Assembly (NCBI GenBank): GCA_000431815.1
Contig: FR889219.1
Coordinates: 1-64,000, forward strand
DNA from: Butyrivibrio sp. CAG:318
GTDB taxonomy: Bacteria; Bacillota; Clostridia; Lachnospirales; Lachnospiraceae
DNA length: 64,000 nucleotides
Direction of reading: 5' to 3'
Position numbers and translations under genes: made by a program. The notes beneath the pieces were generated by a model. That model searched no databases. It was given only the letters and a program-made list of their open reading frames with translations, and was not told the origin of the DNA. Below, piece by piece: positions 43,206-52,985 of this stretch. Positions within the stretch are counted from its first letter, which is position 1, and each line of letters begins with the position of its first letter.

Positions 43206-43234
43206 TGTACATTTAAAATTGATTATGCTATAAT
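43206..43234 (+). promoter_or_regulatory. Promoter of uvrBA
   Basis: TGTACA (43206-43211), 17 bp, TATAAT (43229-43234), with an extended TGC. Confidence 0.65.
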
Positions 43235-43265
43235 GGGTAAAAATCATTGATTAAGGTGTAAGAGT

Positions 43266-45251
43266 ATGGATCATTTTGAATTGGTATCGGAATACGGACC
43301 GACCGGAGACCAGCCGCAGGCTATAGAGAAGCTAGTGAAGGGATTTGAAGAGGGCGACCAGTTCCAGACACTTCTCGGTGTAACGGGTTCCGGTAAGACA
43401 TTCACCATGGCGAATGTAATACAGAAGCTTAACAGACCGACACTTGTCATAGCGCATAATAAGACACTTGCCGGCCAGCTGTATTCGGAATTTAAGGAAT
43501 TTTTCCCCAATAATGCGGTCGAATATTTTGTCTCATATTATGATTATTATCAGCCGGAGGCATATGTACCTTCTACGGACACATATATAGAGAAGGACTC
43601 CGCGATTAACGACGAGATAGATAAGCTCAGGCATTCCGCTACGGCAGCGTTGTCGGAGCGCAGGGATGTTATAATAGTTGCCAGCGTGTCGTGCATATAC
43701 GGTCTCGGAAGCCCGATTGACTATCAGAATATGGTGGTTTCGCTAAGACCGGGGATGGAGAGAGACCGTGATGATGTTATAAGGCAGCTTGTTGATTTGC
43801 AATATACCAGGAATGACATGGATTTCAAGCGCGGAACCTTCCGGGTAAGGGGGGATGTGCTGGAGATTTTCCCGGCATCGAGCGGTGACTGTGCGGTCAG
43901 AGTGGAATTTTTTGGGGATGAAGTGGACAGAATAACGGAGATAGATACGCTGACGGGAGAGATTAAGGCCGAGCTTAAGCATACCGCAATTTTCCCGGCA
44001 TCGCATTATGTTGTTCCGAGGGATAAGCTGGTTAAGGCTGCCGAGAATATACGCGCGGAAGCCAAGGAACGGGTGGCTTATTTTAAGAGCGAGGACAGGC
44101 TCATTGAGGCACAGAGAATAGGCGAGAGAACGGAATTTGATGTAGAGATGATGCTTGAGACAGGATTCTGCTCCGGTATCGAGAATTATTCGAGACATCT
44201 TACAGGACTGGCTCCGGGAACACCTCCGTGGACACTTATGGATTATTTTCCGGATGATTTTATCATAATGGTTGATGAATCACATATTACAATACCACAG
44301 ATACGCGGAATGTATTTCGGTGACCGTTCCAGAAAGACCACACTTGTGGATTATGGGTTCCGTCTTCCGTCGGCACTTGATAACAGACCGCTGAATTTTG
44401 AAGAATTTGAGAGTAAGATTAACCAGATGCTGTTTGTATCCGCGACCCCTTCGACATATGAAGAGGAACATGAGCTGCAGCGCGTTGAACAGATAATAAG
44501 GCCGACGGGTCTGCTTGATCCGGAGATTTCGGTAAGACCGGTTGAAGGTCAGATAGACGATCTTATAGCCGAAGTGAATAAGGAGACGGCGGCACATAAT
44601 AAGGTTCTTATCACGACTCTTACCAAGAGAATGGCGGAAGACCTGACATCGTATATGAAGGAAGCAGGAATCAGGGTCAGATATCTGCATTCGGATATTG
44701 ACACGCTTGAACGTGCGCAGATTATCAGGGATATGAGACTGGATGTTTTTGATGTGCTTGTCGGTATCAATCTTCTGCGTGAGGGCCTTGATATTCCGGA
44801 AATTACGCTTGTGGCTATTCTTGATGCAGATAAGGAAGGTTTTCTGCGCTCTGAGACCTCTCTTATACAGACGGTCGGCAGGGCGGCACGTAATGCAGAC
44901 GGAAGAGTTATCATGTATGCCGATACGATTACGGATTCGATGCGTAAAGCGATAGATGAGACTGAGAGAAGACGGCATATCCAGCAGGAATATAATGAAG
45001 CGCATAATATAACACCGACGACGATCAAGAAGGCTGTCCGCGACCTTATTGCAATTTCCAAGACAGCATCGGAGAGCGGCAGGGATCTTGAGAAAGATAT
45101 TGAATCGATGAACCACCGCGAACTTGAGAAGCTTATCAAAGAACTTACTAAGAAGATGCATAAGGCAGCTGCAGACCTGAATTTTGAGGAAGCGGCACAG
45201 ATAAGAGACAGAATAACAGAAATCAGAAAGACGATGGATGACAATGAATAA
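43266..45251 (+). CDS. uvrB: Excinuclease ABC subunit B
   Basis: 661 residues, full length. The start DHFELVSEYGPTGDQPQAIE and Walker A GVTGSGKT are diagnostic. The damage-clamping beta-hairpin region YYDYYQPEAYVPSTDTYIEK follows, then helicase motifs (DESH, LFVSATPS, NLLREGLDIPE, QTVGRAARN) and a C-terminal UVR domain (about 620-655) that binds UvrC. It acts with UvrA and UvrC in nucleotide excision repair. It overlaps uvrA by 14 bases and is likely LexA-controlled. Confidence 0.98.
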   Translation: MDHFELVSEYGPTGDQPQAIEKLVKGFEEGDQFQTLLGVTGSGKTFTMANVIQKLNRPTLVIAHNKTLAGQLYSEFKEFFPNNAVEYFVSYYDYYQPEAYVPSTDTYIEKDSAINDEIDKLRHSATAALSERRDVIIVASVSCIYGLGSPIDYQNMVVSLRPGMERDRDDVIRQLVDLQYTRNDMDFKRGTFRVRGDVLEIFPASSGDCAVRVEFFGDEVDRITEIDTLTGEIKAELKHTAIFPASHYVVPRDKLVKAAENIRAEAKERVAYFKSEDRLIEAQRIGERTEFDVEMMLETGFCSGIENYSRHLTGLAPGTPPWTLMDYFPDDFIIMVDESHITIPQIRGMYFGDRSRKTTLVDYGFRLPSALDNRPLNFEEFESKINQMLFVSATPSTYEEEHELQRVEQIIRPTGLLDPEISVRPVEGQIDDLIAEVNKETAAHNKVLITTLTKRMAEDLTSYMKEAGIRVRYLHSDIDTLERAQIIRDMRLDVFDVLVGINLLREGLDIPEITLVAILDADKEGFLRSETSLIQTVGRAARNADGRVIMYADTITDSMRKAIDETERRRHIQQEYNEAHNITPTTIKKAVRDLIAISKTASESGRDLEKDIESMNHRELEKLIKELTKKMHKAAADLNFEEAAQIRDRITEIRKTMDDNE

Positions 45252-48078
45252 ATTTCAAAGACAATATATTAAAATACGAGGTGCAAGAGAACATAATCTT
45301 AAGAATATAGATGTTGATATACCGAGAGATTCTTTTACCGTTCTTACGGGACTCAGCGGTTCCGGCAAGTCCTCACTTGCTTTTGATACGATTTATGCCG
45401 AAGGGCAGAGAAGGTATATGGAATCGTTGTCTTCATATGCCAGACAATTTCTCGGCCAGATGGAGAAGCCTGATGTTGAGAGCATACAGGGACTTTCTCC
45501 GGCAATCTCAATCGACCAGAAGTCAACTAACCGTAATCCGCGTTCCACGGTTGGAACCGTTACTGAGATATATGATTACATGAGGCTTCTCTATGCCAGA
45601 ATAGGCATCCCGCATTGTCCGAAATGCGGACGCGAGATTAAGCGTCAGACTATTGACCAGATGGTTGACCAGATAATGATGTTACCTGAGAGAACGAAGT
45701 TCCAGCTTCTGGCACCGGTTGTGCGCGGACGTAAGGGCGAGCACAAGAAGGTGTTTGAGAGCGCGCGTAAAAGCGGGTATGTGAGAGTAAGAGTTGACGG
45801 CAATGTATATGAATTGTCCGAAGACATTAACCTTGAGAAAAACAATAAGCATAATATAGAAATTGTTGTGGACCGCCTTGCGGTCAAGGAAGGAATGCAA
45901 AGACGTCTTGCGGATTCCATAGAGAATGTCATGAAGCTTTCCGACGGACTTATGATAGTGGATGTAATCGGTGGAACACCGATTAATTTCAGCATGAGTT
46001 TTGCCTGCCCTGACTGTGGAATCAGTATTGATGAGATTGAACCGAGAAGTTTCTCATTTAACAATCCGTACGGTGCGTGTCCGGAATGCTTCGGGCTTGG
46101 ATATAAGATGGAATTTGACGTTGATCTTATGATTCCGGATAAGAAGTTGTCCATCAATGAAGGTGCGATTCAGGCTATGGGATGGCAGTCCTGCAATGAC
46201 CCGAAGAGTTTCACGTATGCTATTTTAAACGCACTATCCAAAGCATATAATTTTTCACTGGATACACCGTTTGGAGAATATCCTGATGAGATTAAGAATG
46301 TCCTTATACATGGAACCGGAGGCCGCGAGGTCGAGGTACATTACACAGGACAGAGGGGAAGTGGTGTTTACCCTGTTGCATTTGAGGGATTAATTAAGAA
46401 CATGGAACGCCGTTATCGTGAGACCGGCTCGGATGTCATGAAGCAGGAATATGAGGAATTTATGCGCATCACACCTTGTAAGGTCTGTAAGGGACAGAGG
46501 CTTAAAGCTTCATCGCTTGCGGTTACTGTTGGTGATAAGAATATATACGAAGTGACGGATATGTCGATTGTTAAGCTGGTGGATTATTTTGATACACTTG
46601 AACTTAATGAGATGCAGCATAAGATTGGCGATCAGATTCTTAAAGAAATCAAATCCCGTATAGGATTTCTCAACAATGTCGGACTTGATTATCTTACACT
46701 GTCCAGAGCGACCGGAACGCTTTCCGGCGGAGAAGCGCAGAGAATAAGACTTGCTACGCAGATCGGTTCGGGCCTTGTAGGCGTGGCTTATATACTTGAT
46801 GAACCGAGCATAGGCCTGCATCAGAGAGATAACGACAAGCTTCTGGCAGCGCTTATGAGACTCAGGGATCTTGGCAATACACTTATCGTGGTTGAACATG
46901 ATGAAGACACAATGCGGGCGGCAGATTATATAGTTGATATAGGACCTGCAGCCGGAGAACATGGCGGAGAAGTTATAGCAACCGGAACCGCGGAAGATAT
47001 AATGAAGTGCGATAAATCAATTACTGGTGCTTACCTAAGCGGTCGAATGAAAATTCCGGTACCAAAGGTACGTAAGGAACCTGCCGGATGGATTACGATC
47101 AGGGGCGCGAGACAGAATAACCTCAAAAATATCGATGTTGATATCCCATTGGGAATAATGACCTGCGTTACAGGTGTATCAGGCTCAGGTAAGAGTTCAC
47201 TTGTAAATGAAATCCTTTACAAGACGCTTGCAAGAGATTTGAACAGGGCAAGATGTATTCCGGGAGAACATGACGATATAACCGGAATCGATCAGCTTGA
47301 TAAGGTTATCAATATAGACCAGTCACCGATAGGGCGTACACCGCGTTCTAATCCTGCGACATATACCGGAGTATTTGATCTGATACGTGATCTTTTTGCG
47401 GCTACCCCCGATGCCAAGGCCAAAGGTTATAAGAAGGGCCGATTCAGTTTCAATGTCAAAGGCGGAAGATGTGAGGCGTGTTCCGGAGACGGAATACTTA
47501 AGATTGAGATGCATTTCCTGCCGGATGTGTATGTCCCGTGCGAAGTATGCGGCGGAAAGCGTTATAACAGGGAGACACTGGATGTCAAATACAAGGGAAA
47601 GAGCATATATGATGTCCTTGATATGACTGTTGAAGAAGCAGTGAAATTCTTTGACAATGTTCCTGCTATCAAGCGTAAGATAGAGACGCTTAACGATGTT
47701 GGTCTGTCATATATAAGACTTGGACAGCCTTCGACAGAACTTTCCGGCGGAGAAGCACAGCGTATCAAACTTGCTGCCGAACTGAGCAAACGGAGTACCG
47801 GAAGGACGATATATATACTGGATGAGCCGACGACCGGATTGCATTTTGCGGACGTCCACAAGCTTGTGGAAATCCTCCATAAGCTGACAGAGAGCGGAAA
47901 TACGGTGGTTGTAATAGAACATAATCTGGACGTGATCAAAACGGCGGATTATATTATAGACATAGGACCTGAGGGCGGAGACCGGGGCGGAACGGTAATT
48001 GCCAAAGGCACGCCGGAGGAAGTGGCAGCGGTTCCCGAATCATTTACAGGCCAGTATGTCTCCAAGTATCTGTCATAG
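45238..48078 (+). CDS. uvrA: Excinuclease ABC subunit A
   Basis: 946 residues. Two ABC modules (Walker A GLSGSGKSS and GVSGSGKSS; signatures LSGGEAQRIRLAT and LSGGEAQRIKLAA) with zinc modules: the large one at about 255-285 (CPDCGISIDEIEP, CPECFGLG), and CEACSGDGILKIEMHF with CEVCGG in the second half. A CPKCGREI zinc pair near residue 126 is also typical. It finds DNA damage and loads UvrB. The start could also be the ATG two codons later; both lie within the end of uvrB. Confidence 0.98.
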   Translation: MTMNKFQRQYIKIRGAREHNLKNIDVDIPRDSFTVLTGLSGSGKSSLAFDTIYAEGQRRYMESLSSYARQFLGQMEKPDVESIQGLSPAISIDQKSTNRNPRSTVGTVTEIYDYMRLLYARIGIPHCPKCGREIKRQTIDQMVDQIMMLPERTKFQLLAPVVRGRKGEHKKVFESARKSGYVRVRVDGNVYELSEDINLEKNNKHNIEIVVDRLAVKEGMQRRLADSIENVMKLSDGLMIVDVIGGTPINFSMSFACPDCGISIDEIEPRSFSFNNPYGACPECFGLGYKMEFDVDLMIPDKKLSINEGAIQAMGWQSCNDPKSFTYAILNALSKAYNFSLDTPFGEYPDEIKNVLIHGTGGREVEVHYTGQRGSGVYPVAFEGLIKNMERRYRETGSDVMKQEYEEFMRITPCKVCKGQRLKASSLAVTVGDKNIYEVTDMSIVKLVDYFDTLELNEMQHKIGDQILKEIKSRIGFLNNVGLDYLTLSRATGTLSGGEAQRIRLATQIGSGLVGVAYILDEPSIGLHQRDNDKLLAALMRLRDLGNTLIVVEHDEDTMRAADYIVDIGPAAGEHGGEVIATGTAEDIMKCDKSITGAYLSGRMKIPVPKVRKEPAGWITIRGARQNNLKNIDVDIPLGIMTCVTGVSGSGKSSLVNEILYKTLARDLNRARCIPGEHDDITGIDQLDKVINIDQSPIGRTPRSNPATYTGVFDLIRDLFAATPDAKAKGYKKGRFSFNVKGGRCEACSGDGILKIEMHFLPDVYVPCEVCGGKRYNRETLDVKYKGKSIYDVLDMTVEEAVKFFDNVPAIKRKIETLNDVGLSYIRLGQPSTELSGGEAQRIKLAAELSKRSTGRTIYILDEPTTGLHFADVHKLVEILHKLTESGNTVVVIEHNLDVIKTADYIIDIGPEGGDRGGTVIAKGTPEEVAAVPESFTGQYVSKYLS

Positions 48079-48147
48079 TAATCCGATTATACTTTTGACA
48101 TCTGCATCATATAATTAACAGACGATTTTAACTGGACTGATGATTGT

Positions 48148-49404
48148 ATGAAGAAAATTTTACTCGTGATATGTATAATATTATCTATAATATCGGTGAT
48201 GCCGGAGGTCCGTACTGTGGCCTCGGCATCGCAGGATATTTCCCAACCGCCTGATAACGGTTTCGAAGAAGAACTCTATGCAGCAGCTGCGGTTCTTATT
48301 GATGCATCCAATAACAGAATTTTATATGAGCATAATGCGAAAAAAGCATATCCGATGGCAAGCACGACCAAAATAATGACGCTTGTTATTGCACTTGAAT
48401 ACGGAAATCCGGATGATATCGTAACATTTTCTCCTTATGCGGCTGCCCAGCCGGATGTGCAGCTTAATGCAGCGGCAGGAGAACAGTACAGGCTGAAAGA
48501 CCTGCTGTATATTATGATGCTGCGCTCTTATAATGACGTGGCCGTAGCCGTGGCGGAACATATAGGCGAAGCGCATGGAGGCGGAGGTACGAAGGATGCG
48601 GATGAGATTACTGTACGAAAGAAGGAAGAAAGCCGGCTGTATGTGTCAAATTTTGCACACCTTATGAATGAAAAAGCCGGTGAGCTCGGCTGTGCGGATA
48701 CGTATTTTATTACGCCGAACGGACTTGATGCGGAAGACGATAACGGGGTACATTCTGCCTCGGCATATGATATGGCGGTGATTGCGTCATATGCCTTGCA
48801 TAATACCGATGTTACCGATATATGTACCGCAAGAAAGTATAACTGTAATGAACTCAACGGCAGAAGAAATGTAAGCATAACGACTGCCAATGCATTTCTT
48901 TCGATGATGGATGGCGCAATAGGAATGAAAACCGGTTTTACCGGAAAAGCAGGTTACTGTTTTGTCGGAGCGGTCAGACAGGATGGAAGGACTTTTGTCA
49001 CTGTTGTGCTTGGGTGCGGGTGGCCGCCGCATAAAACATATAAATGGAGTGATACACGCAAACTTATGTCATATGGAATCAATAATTTTTTTCCCCAGAA
49101 AATTCTGGTACCGGATCCGGATTTTGGAAAAATATGTGTGATGGGAGGCGTAAGTGATGAGTGTGGTACGGAGATAACGGACTCGTTGGAAATGCTTGTA
49201 AGCAGTGCGGAAAATATTGATATCAGTTACGAAATGCCCAAGTATGTTGAGGCTCCGGTGCATAAGGGAGATGTCGCGGGATATGTACACATTAAAATAA
49301 ATGACCAAAATCAAATATCTTATCCGATTAAAATCAAAGACGACATCGAAGAGGTGGATTACCTCTGGTTTCTTAATAAAATAATTGACGATTATACCTT
49401 ATGA
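48148..49404 (+). CDS. dacF: D-alanyl-D-alanine carboxypeptidase, DacF/PBP5-like (S11)
   Basis: 418 residues. A signal peptide (about 1-25) is followed by the S11 catalytic triad: SxxK Ser72-Lys75 (MASTTKIMT), SxN Ser127-Tyr-Asn129, KTG Lys261-Thr-Gly263. A PBP5_C-like domain fills about 300-385. It trims the terminal D-Ala of peptidoglycan stem peptides outside the membrane. No C-terminal amphipathic anchor is clear. DacF is a sporulation-linked member; which paralogue this is cannot be settled. Confidence 0.9.
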   Translation: MKKILLVICIILSIISVMPEVRTVASASQDISQPPDNGFEEELYAAAAVLIDASNNRILYEHNAKKAYPMASTTKIMTLVIALEYGNPDDIVTFSPYAAAQPDVQLNAAAGEQYRLKDLLYIMMLRSYNDVAVAVAEHIGEAHGGGGTKDADEITVRKKEESRLYVSNFAHLMNEKAGELGCADTYFITPNGLDAEDDNGVHSASAYDMAVIASYALHNTDVTDICTARKYNCNELNGRRNVSITTANAFLSMMDGAIGMKTGFTGKAGYCFVGAVRQDGRTFVTVVLGCGWPPHKTYKWSDTRKLMSYGINNFFPQKILVPDPDFGKICVMGGVSDECGTEITDSLEMLVSSAENIDISYEMPKYVEAPVHKGDVAGYVHIKINDQNQISYPIKIKDDIEEVDYLWFLNKIIDDYTL

Positions 49405-49501
49405 AAACATCCATATGAAGCAGTGACCGGATGCTGCAATCAATGCCCGGTTCCACATAATAAAAATAAGCCGATATTGTCAAAAAAATAACAAATTAGC
49501 C

Positions 49502-49530
49502 TTGATTATTTTCAAAATAGATATTACAAT
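49502..49530 (+). promoter_or_regulatory. Promoter of the decarboxylase cluster
   Basis: TTGATT (49502-49507), 17 bp, TACAAT (49525-49530), within an AT-rich leader; GGAGG precedes the ATG. Confidence 0.55.
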
Positions 49531-49582
49531 ATATTTGGTAAAAATTGCGATTTTGATAATATAAATTATGGAGGTCTCAAAT

Positions 49583-51004
49583 ATGGGCACTACAACACAG
49601 AAGTTGGCACTCGGAAGAATTAACAGTCTTCTGGATGACAGCAGTTTTGTCGAAATCGGAGCACTTGTAAAGGCAAGAAGCACAGATTTCAACATGACAG
49701 ACATTGATACTCCGGCAGATGGTGTTATTACAGGATACGGCACCATTAATGGAAGTCTCGTGTATGTATACAGCCAGGATTCATCGGTTCTCGGAGGATC
49801 AGTTGGCGAAATGCATGCTAAGAAAATAGTTAATATATATGATATGGCACTTAATATGGGTGCACCTGTCATAGGACTTATTGACTGTGCCGGATTAAGA
49901 TTACAGGAGGCGACAGATGCACTTAATGCATTTGGAGAGATTTATCTCAAGCAGACACAGGCATCAGGCGTGATACCGCAGATTACAGCAATCTTTGGTA
50001 CATGCGGCGGTGGACTTGCACTCGTGCCTTCACTTACTGATTTTACATTTATGGAAGAGAAGAACGGTAAGCTCTTTGTCAACAGCCCTAATGCAATTGA
50101 AGGCAACAAGACAGAGAATACCGCAGCAGCCGATTTTCAGGCTGAGCAGGCCGGAATAGTTGATTTTACAGGAGATGAGACATCTATTCTTGCAGGAATC
50201 AGAGACCTTGTATCGGTACTCCCGGCTAATTATGAAGATGAGAATGTTACAGACTGCACAGACGATCTTAACAGAGTATGTGAGAATCTTGCAGCAGAGG
50301 CAGCAGATCCTGCTTACGCAGCAGCATCAATCGCTGATGATAATGTTTTCATAGAGACCAAGAAGTCATTTGCCAAAGAGATGGTTACGGGATTTATTAA
50401 GCTTAACGGTGCAACAGTAGGCGTTGTTGCCAACAGAACAGCACGTTTTGAAGACGGCGCCGTAGCTGAGGAATTCGATAATGTCCTTACAACGGGCGGA
50501 AGCTATAAGGCAGCAGAATTCGTTAACTTCTGTGATGCATTTGAAATACCGGTGCTCACATTTACCAATGTTAAGGGATTTGCGGCAACAATGGCAGGTG
50601 AGCGTACAGTTTCCAAGGCAGCAGCCAAGCTCACATACGCTTTTGCTTCAGCATCGGTTCCTAAGGTTAATGTTATTATCGGAGAAGCATTCGGAAGTGC
50701 TTATGCGGTTATGAACTCGAAAGCACTCGGTGCGGATGTGACTTATGCATGGCCTCAGGCATCAATCGGAATGATGAATGCAGAGAGTGCAGCTAAGATT
50801 ATGTATGCTGACAAGCCGGAACTTTTAGCAGAGAAGGCAGCAGAGTATGCAGCACTTCAGAATAATGTTGTGTCAGCAGCTCAGAGAGGATATGTTGACA
50901 GTATTATAGATCCTGAGCAGACACGTAAATACGTTGTTGCAGCTTTCGAGATGCTTTATTCCAAGAAAGCCGGTATTATAGATAAGAAACACGGAACAGT
51001 GTAG
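49583..51004 (+). CDS. mmdA: Acyl-CoA carboxyltransferase subunit (MmdA/12S type)
   Basis: 473 residues, two crotonase-like halves as in the methylmalonyl-CoA decarboxylase alpha subunit or the transcarboxylase 12S subunit. DGVITGYGTINGSLVYVYSQD and SVGEMHAKKI come first; the GTCGGGLALVPSLTDF and GEAFGSAYAVMNSK blocks form the two oxyanion regions. It transfers CO2 from methylmalonyl-CoA (or a related acyl-CoA) to biotin on the carrier encoded at 51395. The ATG at 49583 is chosen because GGAGG lies 7 bases ahead. The other cluster genes supply gamma, carrier, beta and a second carboxyltransferase. Which acyl-CoA it uses is inferred. Confidence 0.85.
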   Translation: MGTTTQKLALGRINSLLDDSSFVEIGALVKARSTDFNMTDIDTPADGVITGYGTINGSLVYVYSQDSSVLGGSVGEMHAKKIVNIYDMALNMGAPVIGLIDCAGLRLQEATDALNAFGEIYLKQTQASGVIPQITAIFGTCGGGLALVPSLTDFTFMEEKNGKLFVNSPNAIEGNKTENTAAADFQAEQAGIVDFTGDETSILAGIRDLVSVLPANYEDENVTDCTDDLNRVCENLAAEAADPAYAAASIADDNVFIETKKSFAKEMVTGFIKLNGATVGVVANRTARFEDGAVAEEFDNVLTTGGSYKAAEFVNFCDAFEIPVLTFTNVKGFAATMAGERTVSKAAAKLTYAFASASVPKVNVIIGEAFGSAYAVMNSKALGADVTYAWPQASIGMMNAESAAKIMYADKPELLAEKAAEYAALQNNVVSAAQRGYVDSIIDPEQTRKYVVAAFEMLYSKKAGIIDKKHGTV

Positions 51005-51016
51005 TGAGGTGAACCT

Positions 51017-51370
51017 ATGATAGTTATGGAATCAATGGGTGAGAAACTCGGAACTGCCGGACTTAATACACTTGTGTGTATCGCCGTTGTTTTCGTGGTT
51101 TTGATCTTCATTTCATTTGTAATAAGCCTGTTTCGCTTTATACCTAAGGCAGAGGCAGCCATAGCAGCTAAGAAAGCCGCAAAGAAAGAATCCGGAACGG
51201 CATCTGCAGAGGCTATAGATAATACGATTTCACAGATTGAGGCCAAGGAAGAGAAAGAACTTACAGACGACCTTGAGCTTGTAGCGGTTATTGCGGCAGC
51301 AATTGCGGCATCGACCGGAGCATCACCGGATGGTTTTGTAGTGAGATCAATCAGAAAAGTTAAGAGATAA
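51017..51370 (+). CDS. Sodium-pump decarboxylase gamma subunit (OadG family)
   Basis: 117 residues: one membrane helix (about 16-40) and a long Ala/Lys/Glu-rich hydrophilic tail, then VAVIAAAIAASTGASPDGFVVRSIRKVKR, the end typical of OadG/MmdD-like subunits that tether the complex to the membrane. It follows mmdA by 12 bases with GAGGTGAACCT. Confidence 0.85.
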   Translation: MIVMESMGEKLGTAGLNTLVCIAVVFVVLIFISFVISLFRFIPKAEAAIAAKKAAKKESGTASAEAIDNTISQIEAKEEKELTDDLELVAVIAAAIAASTGASPDGFVVRSIRKVKR

Positions 51371-51394
51371 TAAGCTCAAGGAGGATTTTTAATA

Positions 51395-51766
51395 ATGAAG
51401 AATTACACTATTACAGTTAATGGTAATGTATATGATGTAACAGTTGAAGAAGGAGCATCAACAGGCGCTCCTGTTGCAGCACCTAAAGCAGCAGCTCCTG
51501 CACCTGCAGCAGCACCTAAGGCAGCAGCTCCTGCTAAGAGCGGCGCAGCAGGCTCAGTTAAAGTTAACGCACCTATGCCGGGCAAGATTCTTGCAGTTAA
51601 GGCTAACGTAGGTGATAAAGTTACCAAGGGCCAGGTTATTTTCGTGCTCGAGGCAATGAAGATGGAGAACGATATTGTAGCTCCTCAGGACGGAACAATC
51701 GCAAGCATTGATACTGCAGCAGGTAATTCCGTAGAGTCAGGTGAGACACTGGCAACACTTAATTAG
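51395..51766 (+). CDS. Biotin carboxyl carrier protein of the decarboxylase
   Basis: 123 residues. An N-terminal docking sequence (KNYTITVNGNVYDVTVEE) is followed by a flexible Ala/Pro-rich linker (about 24-52) and a biotinyl domain ending in EAMKMEND, with biotin on Lys89, 35 residues from the end as usual. It carries CO2 between the carboxyltransferases and the membrane beta subunit. It is the only biotin carrier in the cluster. Confidence 0.93.
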   Translation: MKNYTITVNGNVYDVTVEEGASTGAPVAAPKAAAPAPAAAPKAAAPAKSGAAGSVKVNAPMPGKILAVKANVGDKVTKGQVIFVLEAMKMENDIVAPQDGTIASIDTAAGNSVESGETLATLN

Positions 51767-51782
51767 TATTGGAGGTATCAAA

Positions 51783-52934
51783 ATGGTTCTGGATACTTTA
51801 CAGAATCTGCTGAATCAGACCGGATTTGCCACCCTTGACTGGGGTAACTACGTTATGATTCTGGTAGCATTAGTATTTATGTATCTGGCAATTGCCAAGG
51901 GATTTGAACCTCTGTTACTTGTTCCAATTTCTTTTGGTATGTTGTTGGTAAATCTTTTTCCGGACATCATGCAGTCAGTCGAAGATGCCAAGGCAGCAGG
52001 CAATGCAGCCGGCGGACTTTTCCATTATTTCTACCTGCTTGATGAATGGAGTATTTTGCCGTCACTCATATTCCTGGGTGTCGGAGCGATGACGGACTTT
52101 GGACCGCTTATTGCGAACCCGAAGAGCTTTCTCCTTGGTGCGGCAGCACAGCTTGGTATTTTCTCGGCATATTTCCTTGCAATCATTCTTGGTTTCAACG
52201 GAAAGGCAGCCGCTGCAATATCAATCATCGGTGGTGCGGACGGACCTACTTCTATTTTCCTTGCAGGAAAGCTCCAGCAGTCGGAACTTATGGGACCGAT
52301 TGCGGTTGCGGCGTACTCGTACATGTCACTTGTGCCGATCATACAGCCGCCTATTATGAAACTTCTCACAACGAAGAAGGAACGTGCAATCAAGATGGAA
52401 CAGTTAAGACCTGTATCCAAGCTTGAGAAGATCCTTTTCCCTATAGTTGTAACAATCGTTGTAGTACTTATTCTTCCTACAACAGCTCCGCTTGTCGGAA
52501 TGCTTATGCTTGGTAACCTCTTTAAGGAGTCAGGCGTTGTTAAACAGCTTTCGGAAACAGCTTCAAACGCACTTATGTATATTGTAGTTATCCTGCTCGG
52601 AACATCAGTCGGTGCTTCGACAAGTGCATCGAACTTCCTCAATGCAGATACACTTAAGATAGTTGTACTTGGACTTGTGGCATTTGCAGTCGGTACTGCA
52701 GGCGGTGTTCTGTTTGGTAAGATTATGTGTAAAGCTACCAAGGGCAAGGTTAATCCGCTTATCGGATCTGCCGGAGTTTCGGCGGTGCCGATGGCTGCGA
52801 GAGTTTCGCAGAAGGTTGGAGCCGAGACGGATCCGACCAACTTCCTTCTCATGCATGCCATGGGACCTAACGTTGCCGGTGTTATCGGTACAGCAGTAGT
52901 TGCCGGAACATTCATGGCAATATTTGGTGTTTAA
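51783..52934 (+). CDS. Sodium-pump decarboxylase beta subunit (OadB/MmdB)
   Basis: 383 residues, about nine to ten membrane segments. GGADGPTSIF, with the Asp needed for Na+ translocation and decarboxylation, is the family hallmark; SVGASTSASNFLN and MGPNVAGVIGTAVVAG are further conserved blocks. It decarboxylates carboxybiotin and exports Na+. The ATG at 51783 is used because GGAGG is 7 bases upstream. Confidence 0.95.
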   Translation: MVLDTLQNLLNQTGFATLDWGNYVMILVALVFMYLAIAKGFEPLLLVPISFGMLLVNLFPDIMQSVEDAKAAGNAAGGLFHYFYLLDEWSILPSLIFLGVGAMTDFGPLIANPKSFLLGAAAQLGIFSAYFLAIILGFNGKAAAAISIIGGADGPTSIFLAGKLQQSELMGPIAVAAYSYMSLVPIIQPPIMKLLTTKKERAIKMEQLRPVSKLEKILFPIVVTIVVVLILPTTAPLVGMLMLGNLFKESGVVKQLSETASNALMYIVVILLGTSVGASTSASNFLNADTLKIVVLGLVAFAVGTAGGVLFGKIMCKATKGKVNPLIGSAGVSAVPMAARVSQKVGAETDPTNFLLMHAMGPNVAGVIGTAVVAGTFMAIFGV

Positions 52935-52949
52935 TATTAGATAATGGAC

Positions 52950-52968
52950 CCGCAGGGATTCCCTGCGG
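52950..52968 (+). other. Intercistronic hairpin before oadA
   Basis: CCGCAGGG (52950-52957), loop ATT, CCCTGCGG (52961-52968). It lies just before the AAAGGAGAT binding site and is not followed by T. Probably an RNA stability or processing element that tunes expression within the cluster. Confidence 0.65.
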
Positions 52969-52985
52969 AGAAAAGGAGATAAACA

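Noticed and set aside
44280..45161. A 293-codon open frame on the minus strand within uvrB
   Set aside because: Shadow of UvrB; the composition is skewed and no start signal is present.
48090..48125. TTGACA and TATAAT ahead of dacF as a promoter
   Set aside because: The two boxes are only 9 bases apart, too close to work as a pair; no other good pair was found.
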